A DNA stretch of 43,394 bases, taken from the NCBI GenBank assembly GCA_036514995.1, contig DATBWB010000028.1:1-43394 (forward strand), read 5' to 3'. A program made the position numbers and the translations under genes. Below, piece after piece: positions 1 through 7,978 of the stretch (positions are counted from its first letter, which is position 1; each line of letters opens with the position of its first letter). Origin of the DNA: Candidatus Acidiferrales bacterium. GTDB taxonomy: Bacteria; Acidobacteriota; Terriglobia; Acidiferrales; DATBWB01. The notes under the pieces were generated by a model. It was not told the DNA's origin and made no database searches. It saw only the letters and a program-made list of their open reading frames with translations.

Positions 1-131
1 TGGTGTGTATCCTATACCAGTTCTACAGCGTGACGTATCTGTCTGTTGGCCTAGCTGTCACGGACGCGATTTTCCAGGTGATTGCACATGGAATCGAAGG
101 GGCAATCGCCGGGCTGATTTACAGAACATAG
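1..131 (+). CDS. C-terminal end of a membrane protein (partial)
   Basis: An open frame enters from the left edge (codons from base 3) and stops with TAG at 129-131, giving a 42-residue tail. The tail is hydrophobic and protein-like, with a run such as SVTYLSVGLAVTDAIFQVIA, and ends in LIYRT. This composition suggests one or two membrane segments at the end of an integral membrane protein. The family cannot be named from so little sequence. The other forward frame over this stretch reads as basic, low-quality peptide and was not chosen. Roughly 140 bases then separate it from the MerR-like gene. Confidence 0.45.
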   Translation, partial: VCILYQFYSVTYLSVGLAVTDAIFQVIAHGIEGAIAGLIYRT

Positions 132-230
132 GCAGAGAGCAGAACGACCGGCGTCGTTTGCAACCCAGCCAGTCCGTTGTCTTATTTGAGGATCAGTGCG
201 CCCTTCCAGGAGAGCTTTGCGTTCGCTTTC

Positions 231-259
231 TTGACCCTGAGTGACCGGGCGACTAAGAT
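231..259 (+). promoter_or_regulatory. Sigma70-type promoter for the MerR-like gene
   Basis: TTGACC at 231-236 and TAAGAT at 254-259 are separated by exactly 17 bases. The expected start of transcription is near 266, only about three bases before the ATG at 269. No Shine-Dalgarno sequence precedes that ATG, so the transcript may be leaderless. This is prediction from sequence only. Confidence 0.45.
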
Positions 260-268
260 AAGCCCACC

Positions 269-628
269 ATGGGTCGCAATGGCGGATCGCTTCCGGCGGG
301 GAAAGCCTTCTTCAAAATCGGCGAGGTGAGCCAGTTGACCGCCGTCGAACCCTATGTCCTTCGCTACTGGGAAACGGAGTTCAAGAAGCTGGCCCCGGTC
401 AAGAGCGAGCGGGGCCAGCGGCTCTACCGTCCCCAGGACGTCCAGACCGTGCTCGAAATCAAGCGCTTGCTCTATCAGGAAGGCTACACGATCGCCGGCG
501 CCCGCAAAGCGCTGGCGGACAGCCGCCGGCCGGTCGTTGAAAAACCTGCCGCCGGCAGCCAAGAGGAGCTGCTTCACTACTTGCGCAACGAACTTGCCGC
601 CATCTTGACTCTGCTGTCCAAAAGGTGA
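269..628 (+). CDS. MerR-family DNA-binding regulator
   Basis: A 119-residue protein with an N-terminal winged-helix MerR domain: FFKIGEVSQL starts the helix-turn-helix and YVLRYWETEF is the hallmark of this branch. SGQRLYR-like and IKRLLYQEGYTIAGARKAL segments follow. It is short and lacks a cysteine-rich or large ligand-binding tail, so it is not a metal or drug sensor of the classic type. The closely similar short MerR-like proteins I know of lie next to translation or IHF genes and have no firmly assigned target. The ATG at 269 starts just before the conserved domain, and no SD is visible. It lies 227 bases upstream of surE on the same strand, with a terminator-like hairpin between them. 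Confidence 0.85.
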   Translation: MGRNGGSLPAGKAFFKIGEVSQLTAVEPYVLRYWETEFKKLAPVKSERGQRLYRPQDVQTVLEIKRLLYQEGYTIAGARKALADSRRPVVEKPAAGSQEELLHYLRNELAAILTLLSKR

Positions 629-644
629 TAGCTTCTATTGCCAA

Positions 645-686
645 GGCGGGGCGTCCAGCGACCCACTTGGCGCCCCGGCTTTTTTT
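645..686 (+). terminator. Rho-independent terminator after the MerR-like gene
   Basis: The arms CGGGGCG (647-653) and CGCCCCG (671-677) form a GC-only stem with a 17-base loop. A run of seven T residues follows at 680-686. It begins about 20 bases after the stop codon of the MerR-like gene. Confidence 0.65.
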
Positions 687-746
687 CTGCCCGCCCCGCT
701 GAAGGTGGGCTGGCCGAAGCGCCCGCTGCTCGACCCGACCTTCCCT

Positions 747-763
747 GTCCCGCAGAGCGGGAT
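747..763. repeat. Palindromic mini-repeat, GTCCCGC-AGA-GCGGGAT
   Basis: A 7-base inverted repeat with a 3-base centre. It belongs to the same general family as the palindromes at 812-829, 1721-1738, 8603-8620, 14493-14510, 18283-18300 and 37138-37154. It lies in the non-coding leader between the MerR-like gene and surE. Confidence 0.55.
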
Positions 764-811
764 GCCACGACCCCGCGGGTAAGACTTGGAAGGAGTAGAA
801 CGCGCCGAAGC

Positions 812-829
812 GTCCCGAAGGTTCGGGAA
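812..829. repeat. Palindromic mini-repeat, GTCCCGA-AGGT-TCGGGAA
   Basis: A perfect 7-base inverted repeat with a 4-base centre, about 27 bases upstream of the surE start codon. It has the same arms as the palindromes inside the two tRNA-like copies. As RNA it would form a small hairpin in the surE leader. Confidence 0.6.
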
Positions 830-855
830 GCCCGAAGGTTTGAGAGGAATGTTGG

Positions 856-1653
856 ATGCGTCAGATTCTTGTTACCAACGATGACGGAGTTCAGTCTCCG
901 GGACTGAAGGCGCTGGTGCAGGCGCTCAGCGAACTCGGCCAGGTGACGGTGGTAGCGCCCACCAAAGAGGTGAGCGCGCAGAGCCACGGGCTGTCGCTTC
1001 GCCGGCCGATTCGCTTCGAGCGTGTCGCCGAGCGCACCTACGCGGTCGAGGGCACGCCGGCTGATTCTGTGATCCTCGCGCTCAACAAGATCATGAAGGC
1101 GCGGCCGGACCTGCTCGTGAGCGGGATTAACCGCGGCGGCAACATGGGTGAGAATATTTACTACTCGGGAACGGTAGCGGCCGCCGTGGAAGGAACGCTG
1201 AACGGAATCCCTTCCTTTGCGATTTCGGTGGCGCACAAGGACGGCGAGTTTGACTTCGAGCCGGCGGCGGCCTTTGCCGTCAAACTGGCCAAGCGCATCC
1301 TGGCCGAGGAGCTGCCCAAGGGCGTAACGCTCAACGTCAACGTGCCGCAGCCGTGGAACAACGGAGTGGAAATCACGCGGCAATCCAACAAGATCATCAA
1401 GAATTTGCTGGTCGAAAATACCGACCCGCGCGGGCGGCGCTACTATTGGCTCCACGAGGAGGTGGACCGCGACCGCGTCGCCCCCGGCACCGACTACGCC
1501 GCTGTCTTTGCCGGAAGCATTTCCATCACCCCGCTCGATCTCGACCGCACGAACAGGGCGGCGCTCAATCACCTGAGTCACTGGGTGGAGGAGCTGAGCC
1601 CGCGCAGCAAACGATCCTCAGCCCGCCAGGACTTGCCAGCCCAAAGCAAGTAG
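856..1653 (+). CDS. surE: 5'/3'-nucleotidase SurE
   Basis: A 265-residue member of the SurE family, metal-dependent phosphatases that dephosphorylate nucleoside monophosphates and short polyphosphate and act in stationary-phase survival. The N-terminal ILVTNDDG motif (N8, D9, D10) holds the divalent metal ligands. The central SGINRGGNMGENIYYSGTVA stretch is the other family signature. Length is typical, with a slightly long, basic, proline-containing tail. GAGAGGA lies seven bases before ATG 856. A second ATG at 849 is in another frame. Two palindromic mini-repeats lie in its leader, and a tRNA-Pro unit begins within 50 bases of its stop. Confidence 0.95.
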   Translation: MRQILVTNDDGVQSPGLKALVQALSELGQVTVVAPTKEVSAQSHGLSLRRPIRFERVAERTYAVEGTPADSVILALNKIMKARPDLLVSGINRGGNMGENIYYSGTVAAAVEGTLNGIPSFAISVAHKDGEFDFEPAAAFAVKLAKRILAEELPKGVTLNVNVPQPWNNGVEITRQSNKIIKNLLVENTDPRGRRYYWLHEEVDRDRVAPGTDYAAVFAGSISITPLDLDRTNRAALNHLSHWVEELSPRSKRSSARQDLPAQSK

Positions 1654-1661
1654 CCCATAAT
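1633..1661 (+). promoter_or_regulatory. Candidate promoter for the tRNA-Pro(CGG) unit
   Basis: TTGCCA at 1633-1638 and CATAAT at 1656-1661 are 17 bases apart, overlapping the end of surE. A second possible -10 box (TATAGG) lies a few bases further on. Transcription from here would cross the degenerate tRNA copy before reaching the intact tRNA. I see no good promoter between the two copies. Confidence 0.35.
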
Positions 1662-1693
1662 TCTGCTATAGGTTTTTCTGGACTTCCTTCGGT

Positions 1694-1760
1694 CGGGGCG
1701 TGGCTCAGCCTAGTTAGAGCGTCCCGACGAGTCGGGAAGGTCGGGGGTTCAACCGGAAGC
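1694..1760 (+). pseudogene. Degenerate tRNA-Pro copy with a palindrome in place of the anticodon arm
   Basis: From 1694 the sequence matches the intact tRNA-Pro at 1789 almost base for base through the acceptor 5' strand (CGGGGCG) and D arm. At the point where the intact gene has its anticodon arm, this copy has the palindrome GTCCCGACGAGTCGGGAA (1721-1738). The variable-loop AGGTC and a damaged T arm (GGTTCAA, then mismatched) follow. The 3' acceptor strand and CCA are absent. It cannot fold as a working tRNA. Confidence 0.6.
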
Positions 1761-1788
1761 AGCTACTTCCGGAGAAGGTTTGGTCGGT

Positions 1789-1867
<79 letters not shown>

Positions 1868-1937
1868 TTCCTTCTCATAGCTTTCCTACCGGATCTGCAT
1901 GGGCCTGGATTTGACAATTTCCCTGGTCTCTTGGGAC

Positions 1938-1966
1938 TTGAGCCGAGAGAGCCGCAGGAATACTAT
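1938..1966 (+). promoter_or_regulatory. Sigma70-type promoter for the Fe-S protein gene
   Basis: TTGAGC at 1938-1943 and TACTAT at 1961-1966 are separated by 17 bases. Predicted transcription starts near 1973, about 29 bases before the ATG at 2002, leaving room for the visible SD. Confidence 0.45.
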
Positions 1967-2001
1967 CCTATGGGAACTCCCCTTGAACGGGAGGCTGTCA
2001 A

Positions 2002-2925
2002 ATGCTGGGGGTCATTATTCTTGCTGTTATTGGAGCATTGCTTGTTGTGGTCTTGGCTCTATGGCTTTTCGGCGAGCGCTGGAGGCTCTTACGCCGTTCG
2101 ACCAGACGCATGGTGCGTGAGGGCGGTTTCGGGCTGAATGCGTGGCATGGGTACGTCTACGGCCGATGGACCAACCAATATGTCAACCTGCTTATCCAGT
2201 CCTCCCCTCTTACTCCAACCCGCCTGGGTACGCGAAGCGCAAGGTGGTTGTCCGATCACTATCACGGCAAGGTTCTTACGCAGGAACACGCCGAGGCGAT
2301 TATCGACTCGAAAAAAGACATTCCGTTACAAGACCTGGAACAGATTATCCCCTATCCGACAGCACGGAATTTAGTCCTCAAGGGCCCGCCTGACGTGGCT
2401 GTTTACGAATGCGCCTGCCGACATGCACGGGCTGAGCACTGCCAGCCAACCCGGGTGTGCATGGTGATCGGCCAGCCGTTTGTTGACTTCATTCTGGAAC
2501 ACAATCCGCAAAGCAGCCGCCGGCTTACCCAAGCGGAGGCACTGGTACTCCTCCATGCCGAACACGAGCGCGGGCACGTACACTCCGCATGGTTCAAAGA
2601 CGCGCTCCTGAATCGCTTCTACGCTATCTGCAACTGCTGCAAGTGCTGCTGTGGCGGCATTGAAGCCATGATGAAGTACGGCATCCCGATGATGGCCTCT
2701 TCGGGCTACGTCGCCGACGTGGAGCAAGACCTTTGCAATCTTTGCGGCGCCTGTGTGGACGCGTGTCCCTTCAGCGCCCTCTCCGCGGACGACACGCGCC
2801 TCGCGAGGAGCTGGGAGCTCTGCATGGGTTGCGGGGTGTGCGTGGAAAAGTGTCCTACCGATGCCATGACGCTGGTCCGCGAGGAGAAGAAAGGAATACC
2901 CCTCGACGTGCGGGTGCTGGCCTAG
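2002..2925 (+). CDS. Membrane-anchored protein with two [4Fe-4S] ferredoxin clusters and an extra cysteine-rich domain
   Basis: A 307-residue protein. Residues 1-23 form one membrane helix, followed by basic residues, so the bulk is probably cytoplasmic. Two typical [4Fe-4S] motifs lie near the C terminus: CNLCGACVDACP (C245, C248, C251, C255) and CMGCGVCVEKCP (C274, C277, C280, C284). The middle holds further cysteines: C137 and C139 in a C-x-C-R motif, C147, C153, and the dense run CNCCKCCCGG at 210-219. This middle region resembles a family of uncharacterised ferredoxin-like proteins. The extra cysteines could hold another cluster or a metal. SD GGGAGG is seven bases before ATG. A role in electron transfer at the membrane is inferred; partner and substrate are unknown. 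Confidence 0.8.
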   Translation: MLGVIILAVIGALLVVVLALWLFGERWRLLRRSTRRMVREGGFGLNAWHGYVYGRWTNQYVNLLIQSSPLTPTRLGTRSARWLSDHYHGKVLTQEHAEAIIDSKKDIPLQDLEQIIPYPTARNLVLKGPPDVAVYECACRHARAEHCQPTRVCMVIGQPFVDFILEHNPQSSRRLTQAEALVLLHAEHERGHVHSAWFKDALLNRFYAICNCCKCCCGGIEAMMKYGIPMMASSGYVADVEQDLCNLCGACVDACPFSALSADDTRLARSWELCMGCGVCVEKCPTDAMTLVREEKKGIPLDVRVLA

Positions 2926-2962
2926 CGTTTCCGTGTGTGTTTTGCTTTACAGAACAAAGTAC

Positions 2963-2991
2963 TTGACATGAAAAAGTTTGCTTGCCATCAT
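2963..2991 (+). promoter_or_regulatory. Candidate promoter for the CreD-like gene
   Basis: A perfect -35 box TTGACA at 2963-2968 and CATCAT at 2986-2991 are 17 bases apart. The start at 3038 fits a leader of about 40 bases carrying AGAGGAG. Confidence 0.45.
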
Positions 2992-3037
2992 GGCGTCCTG
3001 CCGCAAGGCGCCGCGCCAAGAGAGGAGCGCCACCACC

Positions 3038-4267
3038 ATGGTCAAGCGCATCGTCGCCATCGCCTTTGTCTTCGTTATGACCGCCGTGGCCTGGGCCATC
3101 CTGGGCTCGACCATTTTCTACCGAACGTATGAGACCGACTCCGCACTGAGGGGCCGGGTGGTGTCCATCTGGGGAGCGCCGCACAAACAAGGGCCCTCGA
3201 CGGCTTCCTACGAACAAACCGTGCCGAAGACGGTCGAAACCATTGAGGAGGACAGGAAGATCGTCCGCAAGACCCAGGAGCGCATCGTAACGCCGCTACC
3301 GCTTGAGAGCAGCCGCGTTGACGTTGCGCTCGACCTCGAACACCGCAGGAAGGGACTGCTCTGGTACAGCACTTACAAGGTTGCCTTCGCCGGTGCTTAT
3401 ACCTTCCGGAACGCCAGCAACCAAGACCAGTTGGTCACCTTCACATTGAATTTCCCGACGGCGCAAGCGATCTACGACGATTTGACGCTGAGCCTCGATG
3501 ACTCGCCCATGCCCATCACAAACGAGAAGACCGCCGTCCGCGTCACCTCGCGGGTGGCGGCCGGCAAAGCGGTGGTCCTGAAGGCGGCCTACCGCTCGCA
3601 GGGACTACAGAGCTGGCGCTATGACTTCGGTGGTGAAGTGGCTGAGGTGCGTGACTTCGTGCTCAAGATGAAGACGAACTTCAAGGCGATCGACTTCCCC
3701 GAGAACACGCTTTCGGCCTCGGAGAAGCGCGAAACACCGGACGGCTGGGAACTCACCTGGACTTACAAGAACCTGGTCACCGGCTTCCAGATCGGGATGA
3801 CATTGCCGGAAAAGCTGCAGCCCGGGCCGCTGGCCGGGCGAATCAGCTACTTCGCTCCGATTTCGCTCTTTTTCTTCTTCTTCCTGATGTTCATCATCAC
3901 GACGCTGCGCGGCATTGAACTGCATCCGATGAACTATTTCTTCCTGGCCGCGGCGTTTTTCGCATTCCACCTGTTGCTCGCCTACTTGGTGGACCACCTC
4001 TCGATCCACGCGGCATTTGCGATTTGTTCGGCCGTTTCCATCTTTCTGGTGGTGAGCTACCTGCGGCTGGTGGCGGGCATGCGTTTCGCGCTGGTGGAAG
4101 CGGGCCTCGGGCAACTCATTTACCTGGTCTTGTTCTCTTACACGTTTTTCCTCAAGGGCTACACGGGTCTGGCCGTCACCATTGGCTCGATCATCACACT
4201 GTTTGTCGTCATGCAGATGACCGGCCGCATCAGTTGGGCGGAGAAATTCGCCAGAAAACCTGCCTGA
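3038..4267 (+). CDS. CreD-like inner-membrane protein
   Basis: A 409-residue membrane protein that looks like a member of the CreD family (cell-envelope integrity protein). It has an N-terminal membrane anchor (VAIAFVFVMTAVAWAILGS) and an extracytoplasmic beta-rich region of about 240 residues. At least five hydrophobic helices follow, from SYFAPISLFFFFFLMFII onward. The HPMNYFFLAAAFFAFHLLLAYL region is very similar in style to the CreD C-terminal half. ATG 3038 is preferred to in-frame codons 60 bases upstream because it is preceded by AGAGGAG and starts the hydrophobic anchor directly. In enterobacteria CreD belongs to the CreBC regulon; no such regulators are nearby, so the function here is not established. 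Confidence 0.7.
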   Translation: MVKRIVAIAFVFVMTAVAWAILGSTIFYRTYETDSALRGRVVSIWGAPHKQGPSTASYEQTVPKTVETIEEDRKIVRKTQERIVTPLPLESSRVDVALDLEHRRKGLLWYSTYKVAFAGAYTFRNASNQDQLVTFTLNFPTAQAIYDDLTLSLDDSPMPITNEKTAVRVTSRVAAGKAVVLKAAYRSQGLQSWRYDFGGEVAEVRDFVLKMKTNFKAIDFPENTLSASEKRETPDGWELTWTYKNLVTGFQIGMTLPEKLQPGPLAGRISYFAPISLFFFFFLMFIITTLRGIELHPMNYFFLAAAFFAFHLLLAYLVDHLSIHAAFAICSAVSIFLVVSYLRLVAGMRFALVEAGLGQLIYLVLFSYTFFLKGYTGLAVTIGSIITLFVVMQMTGRISWAEKFARKPA

Positions 4268-4469
4268 GCGCGGAGCCAACATACGCTGGAAGACCTGATG
4301 ACGGTAGCTACTTGGAACCCGCATGGACGGGCTGGGCCGGGGCAATCTGGACAAGCCCGGCGGCGGGTTTCTCAAAGGAAAGGGTGTCCATGGGGCAGAC
4401 GCTGACGCAGAGGCTGCGGCCGATAGGGAAGCCGGTCGCGCCACCAAGTCGCATGTGTCGTGCTGGCCT

Positions 4470-4838
4470 TCAGGTTTGAAGAGCCGGGATTTCGCGCATG
4501 CGAGCAAAGGCGCGGCGGAGGTGCGGGATGGTAATCGAGCCGCCCACGATGAGGGCGACGTTCAGCGCTTCGATCATCTCTTGCCGGGTCGTGCCCTCTT
4601 CGGCGGAGCGTACCAGATGGTAGGTAATGCAATCGTCGCAGCGCAGCACCGTGGAAGCCACCAGGCCGAGCAACTCTTTGATTTTGGGCGAGAGCGCGCC
4701 CGCTTCATAAGCCTGGTGATCGAGCGCAAAAAAGCGCTTCAATCCCAGGTGGCCGCAGCCCAGGATTTCCTCGTTCATCTCGGCGTGAAATTTCTGAAAA
4801 TCGGCAAGTCCTCCGGATCCTTCCGAACTTCCTGGCAT
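4470..4838 (-). CDS. AhpD-like carboxymuconolactone decarboxylase family protein
   Basis: A 122-residue, all-helical single-domain protein. The redox-active motif C67-D-D-C70 followed by H74 (CDDCITYHL) is the AhpD-type signature, so a peroxidase or disulfide-reductase role is more likely than a true gamma-carboxymuconolactone decarboxylase. The remaining stretch EMIEALNVALIVGGSITIPH is typical of the domain. A near-ideal SD (GGAGGA) precedes the ATG. The gene converges on the CreD-like gene, with about 200 bases of apparently empty DNA between them, and diverges from the kinase gene. The substrate is unknown. Confidence 0.85.
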   Translation of the reverse strand: MPGSSEGSGGLADFQKFHAEMNEEILGCGHLGLKRFFALDHQAYEAGALSPKIKELLGLVASTVLRCDDCITYHLVRSAEEGTTRQEMIEALNVALIVGGSITIPHLRRAFARMREIPALQT

Positions 4839-4986
4839 GTTTTCTCCTCCAAGTGGAATCTCAAACTATAAGCAGGCAGGCGGCGGTTGGCAACTCGGGC
4901 GAGACGATCGGTAGTCTCTCCGACCCCGGGAAGTTGCACGGGGCGCCACCGCATGAAGAGTGCGATGCCCCCTGCGGTCGCCGTCG

Positions 4987-5015
4987 TTGACTTCAATCGT
5001 TTTTGAGTCTAGTAT
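4987..5015 (+). promoter_or_regulatory. Sigma70-type promoter for the kinase gene
   Basis: TTGACT at 4987-4992 and TAGTAT at 5010-5015 are separated by 17 bases. The predicted transcript has a leader of about 48 bases before the start at 5070. The local DNA is AT-rich compared with its surroundings, which supports a promoter. Confidence 0.55.
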
Positions 5016-5069
5016 CCAACAAGATACCTTTTTACATCTTGCCATTCAAGCGGCCCGCTCGAGGTTGCT

Positions 5070-7625
5070 ATGGTGGGCACGACCGTTTCTCATTATCGAA
5101 TACTCGAGCGACTCGGCAGCGGCGGCATGGGCGAGGTCTATCGGGCAGAAGACACCCTGCTGGGCCGGTCGGCGGCGATCAAATTCCTGCCGGAGTCTGT
5201 CGCCCAGGACAAGGATCGTCGCGAACGATTTATCCGCGAAGCGCGCGCCGCTTCTGCCCTCAACCACCCCAATATCATCACCGTGTATGAGATCGGCCAG
5301 GAGGGCGAGAACTATTTTATCGCCATGGAATACGTCCCGGGCTCGACGCTGGGGCAACTGATCGCCGCCCAAGAACTGGACTGGCAGGAGTGCCTGAAGA
5401 TTGCTCGGCAGGTGGCAGAGGCCATGGCAGCCGCGCATGAGCACGGGATCGTGCACCGCGACTTGAAACCGGACAACATCATGGTCATGCCGGATGGCCG
5501 GGCGAAGATTTTGGATTTTGGCGTCGCCAAATTGCTGGAAAGCGGCTCGGGGGCCACCACGGTAACCACCGCTACCGGGATTGTCGGCACGCTTGCCTAT
5601 ATGTCTCCCGAGCAAGCTCTCGGCCAGCCCGCTGACCAACGAAGCGATATTTTTTCCTTCGGCAGCGTGCTCTACCACGCCTTGACTGGCCGGATGCCCT
5701 TTGCCGGCGAGAGCGCCGTCGAGGTGCATCGTGCCCTGCTCGAGAAGAACCCCGAGCCCGTCAGCCGCGCAAGTCCGAACGTGCCGCAGAAGATTTGCCG
5801 GGTGGTGGAGCGGTCGCTCGAAAAGGAGCCATCGCGGCGCTATGCTCATTTCCGCGAGGTGCGTGCCGACCTGGATGCTATCGACCGCTATCCAGAAGTC
5901 TCTCGATCCGCGGAGAAGAAATCCCTGCGGTGGGGTGCTGCGGCGGTTCTCGGAATCGCGCTGGTCGCGGCGACCGCGTGGATCCCGGCGGTGCGTGATC
6001 GGTTGCCGTGGGCGCGTCCTGCGCTGGCCGGGCCCAAAAATCTGGCGGTGCTTCCTTTTGAAGCCATTGGAGGAGGCCCGGAAGACCAGGCGTATTCAAA
6101 CGGGATCACCGAAACCTTGACGGCGAAGCTGACGCAGCTCACGGCCACCCATCAGTTGCAGATCGCGCCGACGCGGGAAGTTCGCGCACGCGGGGTGATG
6201 ACAGCCAGGACAACACGAAAAGAGCTGGGGGCGAGTCTCGTGGTTGAGGGTACCGTGCACCGCTCGGGGAACACGGTTCGTGTCAATTGCGTGCTGGTGG
6301 ACACAGCAACGCTGCGGCAGTTGCGCGCCGAGACGATCACCGCCGATGCCTCGGATCCCTTCGCGGTGCAGGACCGCGTGGTCGTCGCCATCGTGCAAAT
6401 GTTGGCTCTTGAGCTCCGGCCGCAGGAGCGGCAAATGCTGCGCGGCTCGGGCACGCACGTCGCCGGCGCCCAAGAGTACTACCTGCAGGGGCGCGGCTAT
6501 CTCCTGAACTACGACAAGATCGAAAACATCGAGAACGCCATCCGCGTTTTCATGCGCGCGCTCAGCCTAGATCCGAACTATGCGCTGGCGCACGCCGGGC
6601 TTGGCGAGGCCTACTGGAAAATGTACGAGGCGCGCAGAGAATCGCAGTGGGTCGAGCAGGTGCGCCAGGCGTGTGAGCGAGCGCGGCAGCTCAACCCGGC
6701 ACTCGCCCAAGTGCACATTTGCCTGGGAACAATTGCGAACAACACGGGGCATCCGGAACGCGCTGTCGCTGAGTTCGAGCAGGCGATCAAGCTCGAACCG
6801 ACGAACGATGACGCCTATCGAGCACTGGGCGCTGCTTACCAAAATCTTGGCAAACCCGCCGAGGCAGACCGCACTTACCGGCAGGCCATCGAGCTGCGCC
6901 CGCATTATTGGGCGGGCTACAGCTGGCTGGGCGCGTTTTATTATCACCAGGCGCGGTACAAGGAAGCCGAGGAAATGTTCCGCCAAGTTGTGGCGCTCGT
7001 GCCCGACAGCTTCCGCGGATACTACAATCTGGGGGCTGTGCATGTTGAACAGGGACGTTATGCCGAGGCGATCGAGGTATTGGAGCGTTCGCTTGCCATC
7101 CGACCGGCGGCTACGGCCTACTCGAACCTGGGCAACGCTTACTTTTATTCGCGGCGATTTCAGGAAGCCGCCCGCGCCTTTGAGCAGGCCGTGAAGCTCG
7201 ATGAACAAGATTACTTGTTCTGGTGGAACTTGGGCGACGCGTATTACTGGGCCCGGGAAAGTCGTACCCAGGCGGCGCGGGCTTACCGCCAGGCCATTTC
7301 TCTCGCCGAGGCACGATTGCATGTGAATCCTCGGGACACGTCTGCTCTCGGCGTGTTGGCCGTTTGCCACGCCATGTTGGGCCAAAAAAAAATGGCGCTG
7401 CAATATCTCCAGCGCGGACTACGGGTCGCGCCAGACGACCCGGAGCTGCGATTCAAGGCGGCGGTCGTTTACAACCAGTTCGGGGAGATCAAACCCGCGC
7501 TAGGGTGGCTGGAGAAGGCGATGGCCGCGGGCTGGTCGCCGACAAAACTGCGCGATACTCCCGACTTCGACCACCTACGCTCCCATCCGCGTTTTCAGGA
7601 ATTGCTCCAGGGAAAAATGACCTAA
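5070..7625 (+). CDS. Transmembrane Ser/Thr protein kinase with TolB-like and TPR regions
   Basis: An 851-residue Hanks-type kinase. It has the glycine loop GSGGMGEVY (from G16), ATP-binding K38, catalytic loop HRDLKPDN (H129, D131), DFG at 149-151, and activation-segment GTLAYMSPEQ. One membrane helix lies near residues 288-306, putting the kinase domain in the cytoplasm. Beyond it, KNLAVLPFEAIGG starts a segment like the N-terminal part of TolB/FlgO-type proteins. From about residue 465 onward, ten or so TPR motifs run to the end and probably bind partners outside the membrane. This kinase-TM-TolB-like-TPR order is, from general knowledge, frequent in Acidobacteriota. Start at ATG 5070 has GAGG upstream. 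A small gene follows 17 bases later and is likely co-transcribed. The signal and phosphorylation targets are unknown. Confidence 0.93.
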   Translation: MVGTTVSHYRILERLGSGGMGEVYRAEDTLLGRSAAIKFLPESVAQDKDRRERFIREARAASALNHPNIITVYEIGQEGENYFIAMEYVPGSTLGQLIAAQELDWQECLKIARQVAEAMAAAHEHGIVHRDLKPDNIMVMPDGRAKILDFGVAKLLESGSGATTVTTATGIVGTLAYMSPEQALGQPADQRSDIFSFGSVLYHALTGRMPFAGESAVEVHRALLEKNPEPVSRASPNVPQKICRVVERSLEKEPSRRYAHFREVRADLDAIDRYPEVSRSAEKKSLRWGAAAVLGIALVAATAWIPAVRDRLPWARPALAGPKNLAVLPFEAIGGGPEDQAYSNGITETLTAKLTQLTATHQLQIAPTREVRARGVMTARTTRKELGASLVVEGTVHRSGNTVRVNCVLVDTATLRQLRAETITADASDPFAVQDRVVVAIVQMLALELRPQERQMLRGSGTHVAGAQEYYLQGRGYLLNYDKIENIENAIRVFMRALSLDPNYALAHAGLGEAYWKMYEARRESQWVEQVRQACERARQLNPALAQVHICLGTIANNTGHPERAVAEFEQAIKLEPTNDDAYRALGAAYQNLGKPAEADRTYRQAIELRPHYWAGYSWLGAFYYHQARYKEAEEMFRQVVALVPDSFRGYYNLGAVHVEQGRYAEAIEVLERSLAIRPAATAYSNLGNAYFYSRRFQEAARAFEQAVKLDEQDYLFWWNLGDAYYWARESRTQAARAYRQAISLAEARLHVNPRDTSALGVLAVCHAMLGQKKMALQYLQRGLRVAPDDPELRFKAAVVYNQFGEIKPALGWLEKAMAAGWSPTKLRDTPDFDHLRSHPRFQELLQGKMT

Positions 7626-7642
7626 CGAAAAGGAGGAAGAAC

Positions 7643-7978
7643 ATGGCCACCCCATCGCTCGCTCTAGGAATCAAACCAGAAATCGTGAGAATTTCACTCG
7701 ATGCGAAGGGCGACATCAGATGCGAGCCTGATATATTTCGAGTCAGCAAGGGAAAAAAACCGAATGTATGTGTGGTCTGGGTCTGCGATCAACCTTTCTC
7801 GGTGGACTTCGGCAGCAAAGAGAACTCGCCGTTCTACGAATCGCACTTCACCGAGAGCGAAACTTGCTCGGGCCTCGTCCGGCGCGATGTGCCAGCCAGC
7901 GGGGAGGAGAAGGTCTACAAGTACACGGTGAGGGTTGGAGGAAAGAAGCTCGATCCCGGCGGCAAGGTCGACCCGTAA
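7643..7978 (+). CDS. Small hypothetical protein downstream of the kinase
   Basis: A 111-residue protein not recognised as a named family. It has no signal peptide or membrane helix. The sequence alternates short polar and hydrophobic stretches (VCVVWVCDQPFSVDFGS, KVYKYTVRVGGKKLDPGG), suggesting a small all-beta fold. An excellent SD (AAGGAGG) sits before ATG 7643. It follows the kinase stop by 17 bases with no terminator between, so the two are probably one operon and it may be a kinase partner or substrate. Four cysteines are present but form no clear metal motif. Confidence 0.75.
   Translation: MATPSLALGIKPEIVRISLDAKGDIRCEPDIFRVSKGKKPNVCVVWVCDQPFSVDFGSKENSPFYESHFTESETCSGLVRRDVPASGEEKVYKYTVRVGGKKLDPGGKVDP

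Noticed and set aside
4268-4469. A minus-strand frame of 48 codons containing LCVSVCPMDTLSF, suggesting a ferredoxin fragment.
   Set aside because: Only two cysteines, no SD, and it lies in a convergent gap. Not enough to call a gene or remnant.
3605-4507. A 300-codon open frame on the minus strand opposite the CreD-like gene.
   Set aside because: Basic, histidine- and arginine-rich composition typical of the antisense of a GC-rich gene. The plus-strand frame has clear membrane helices and family similarity.
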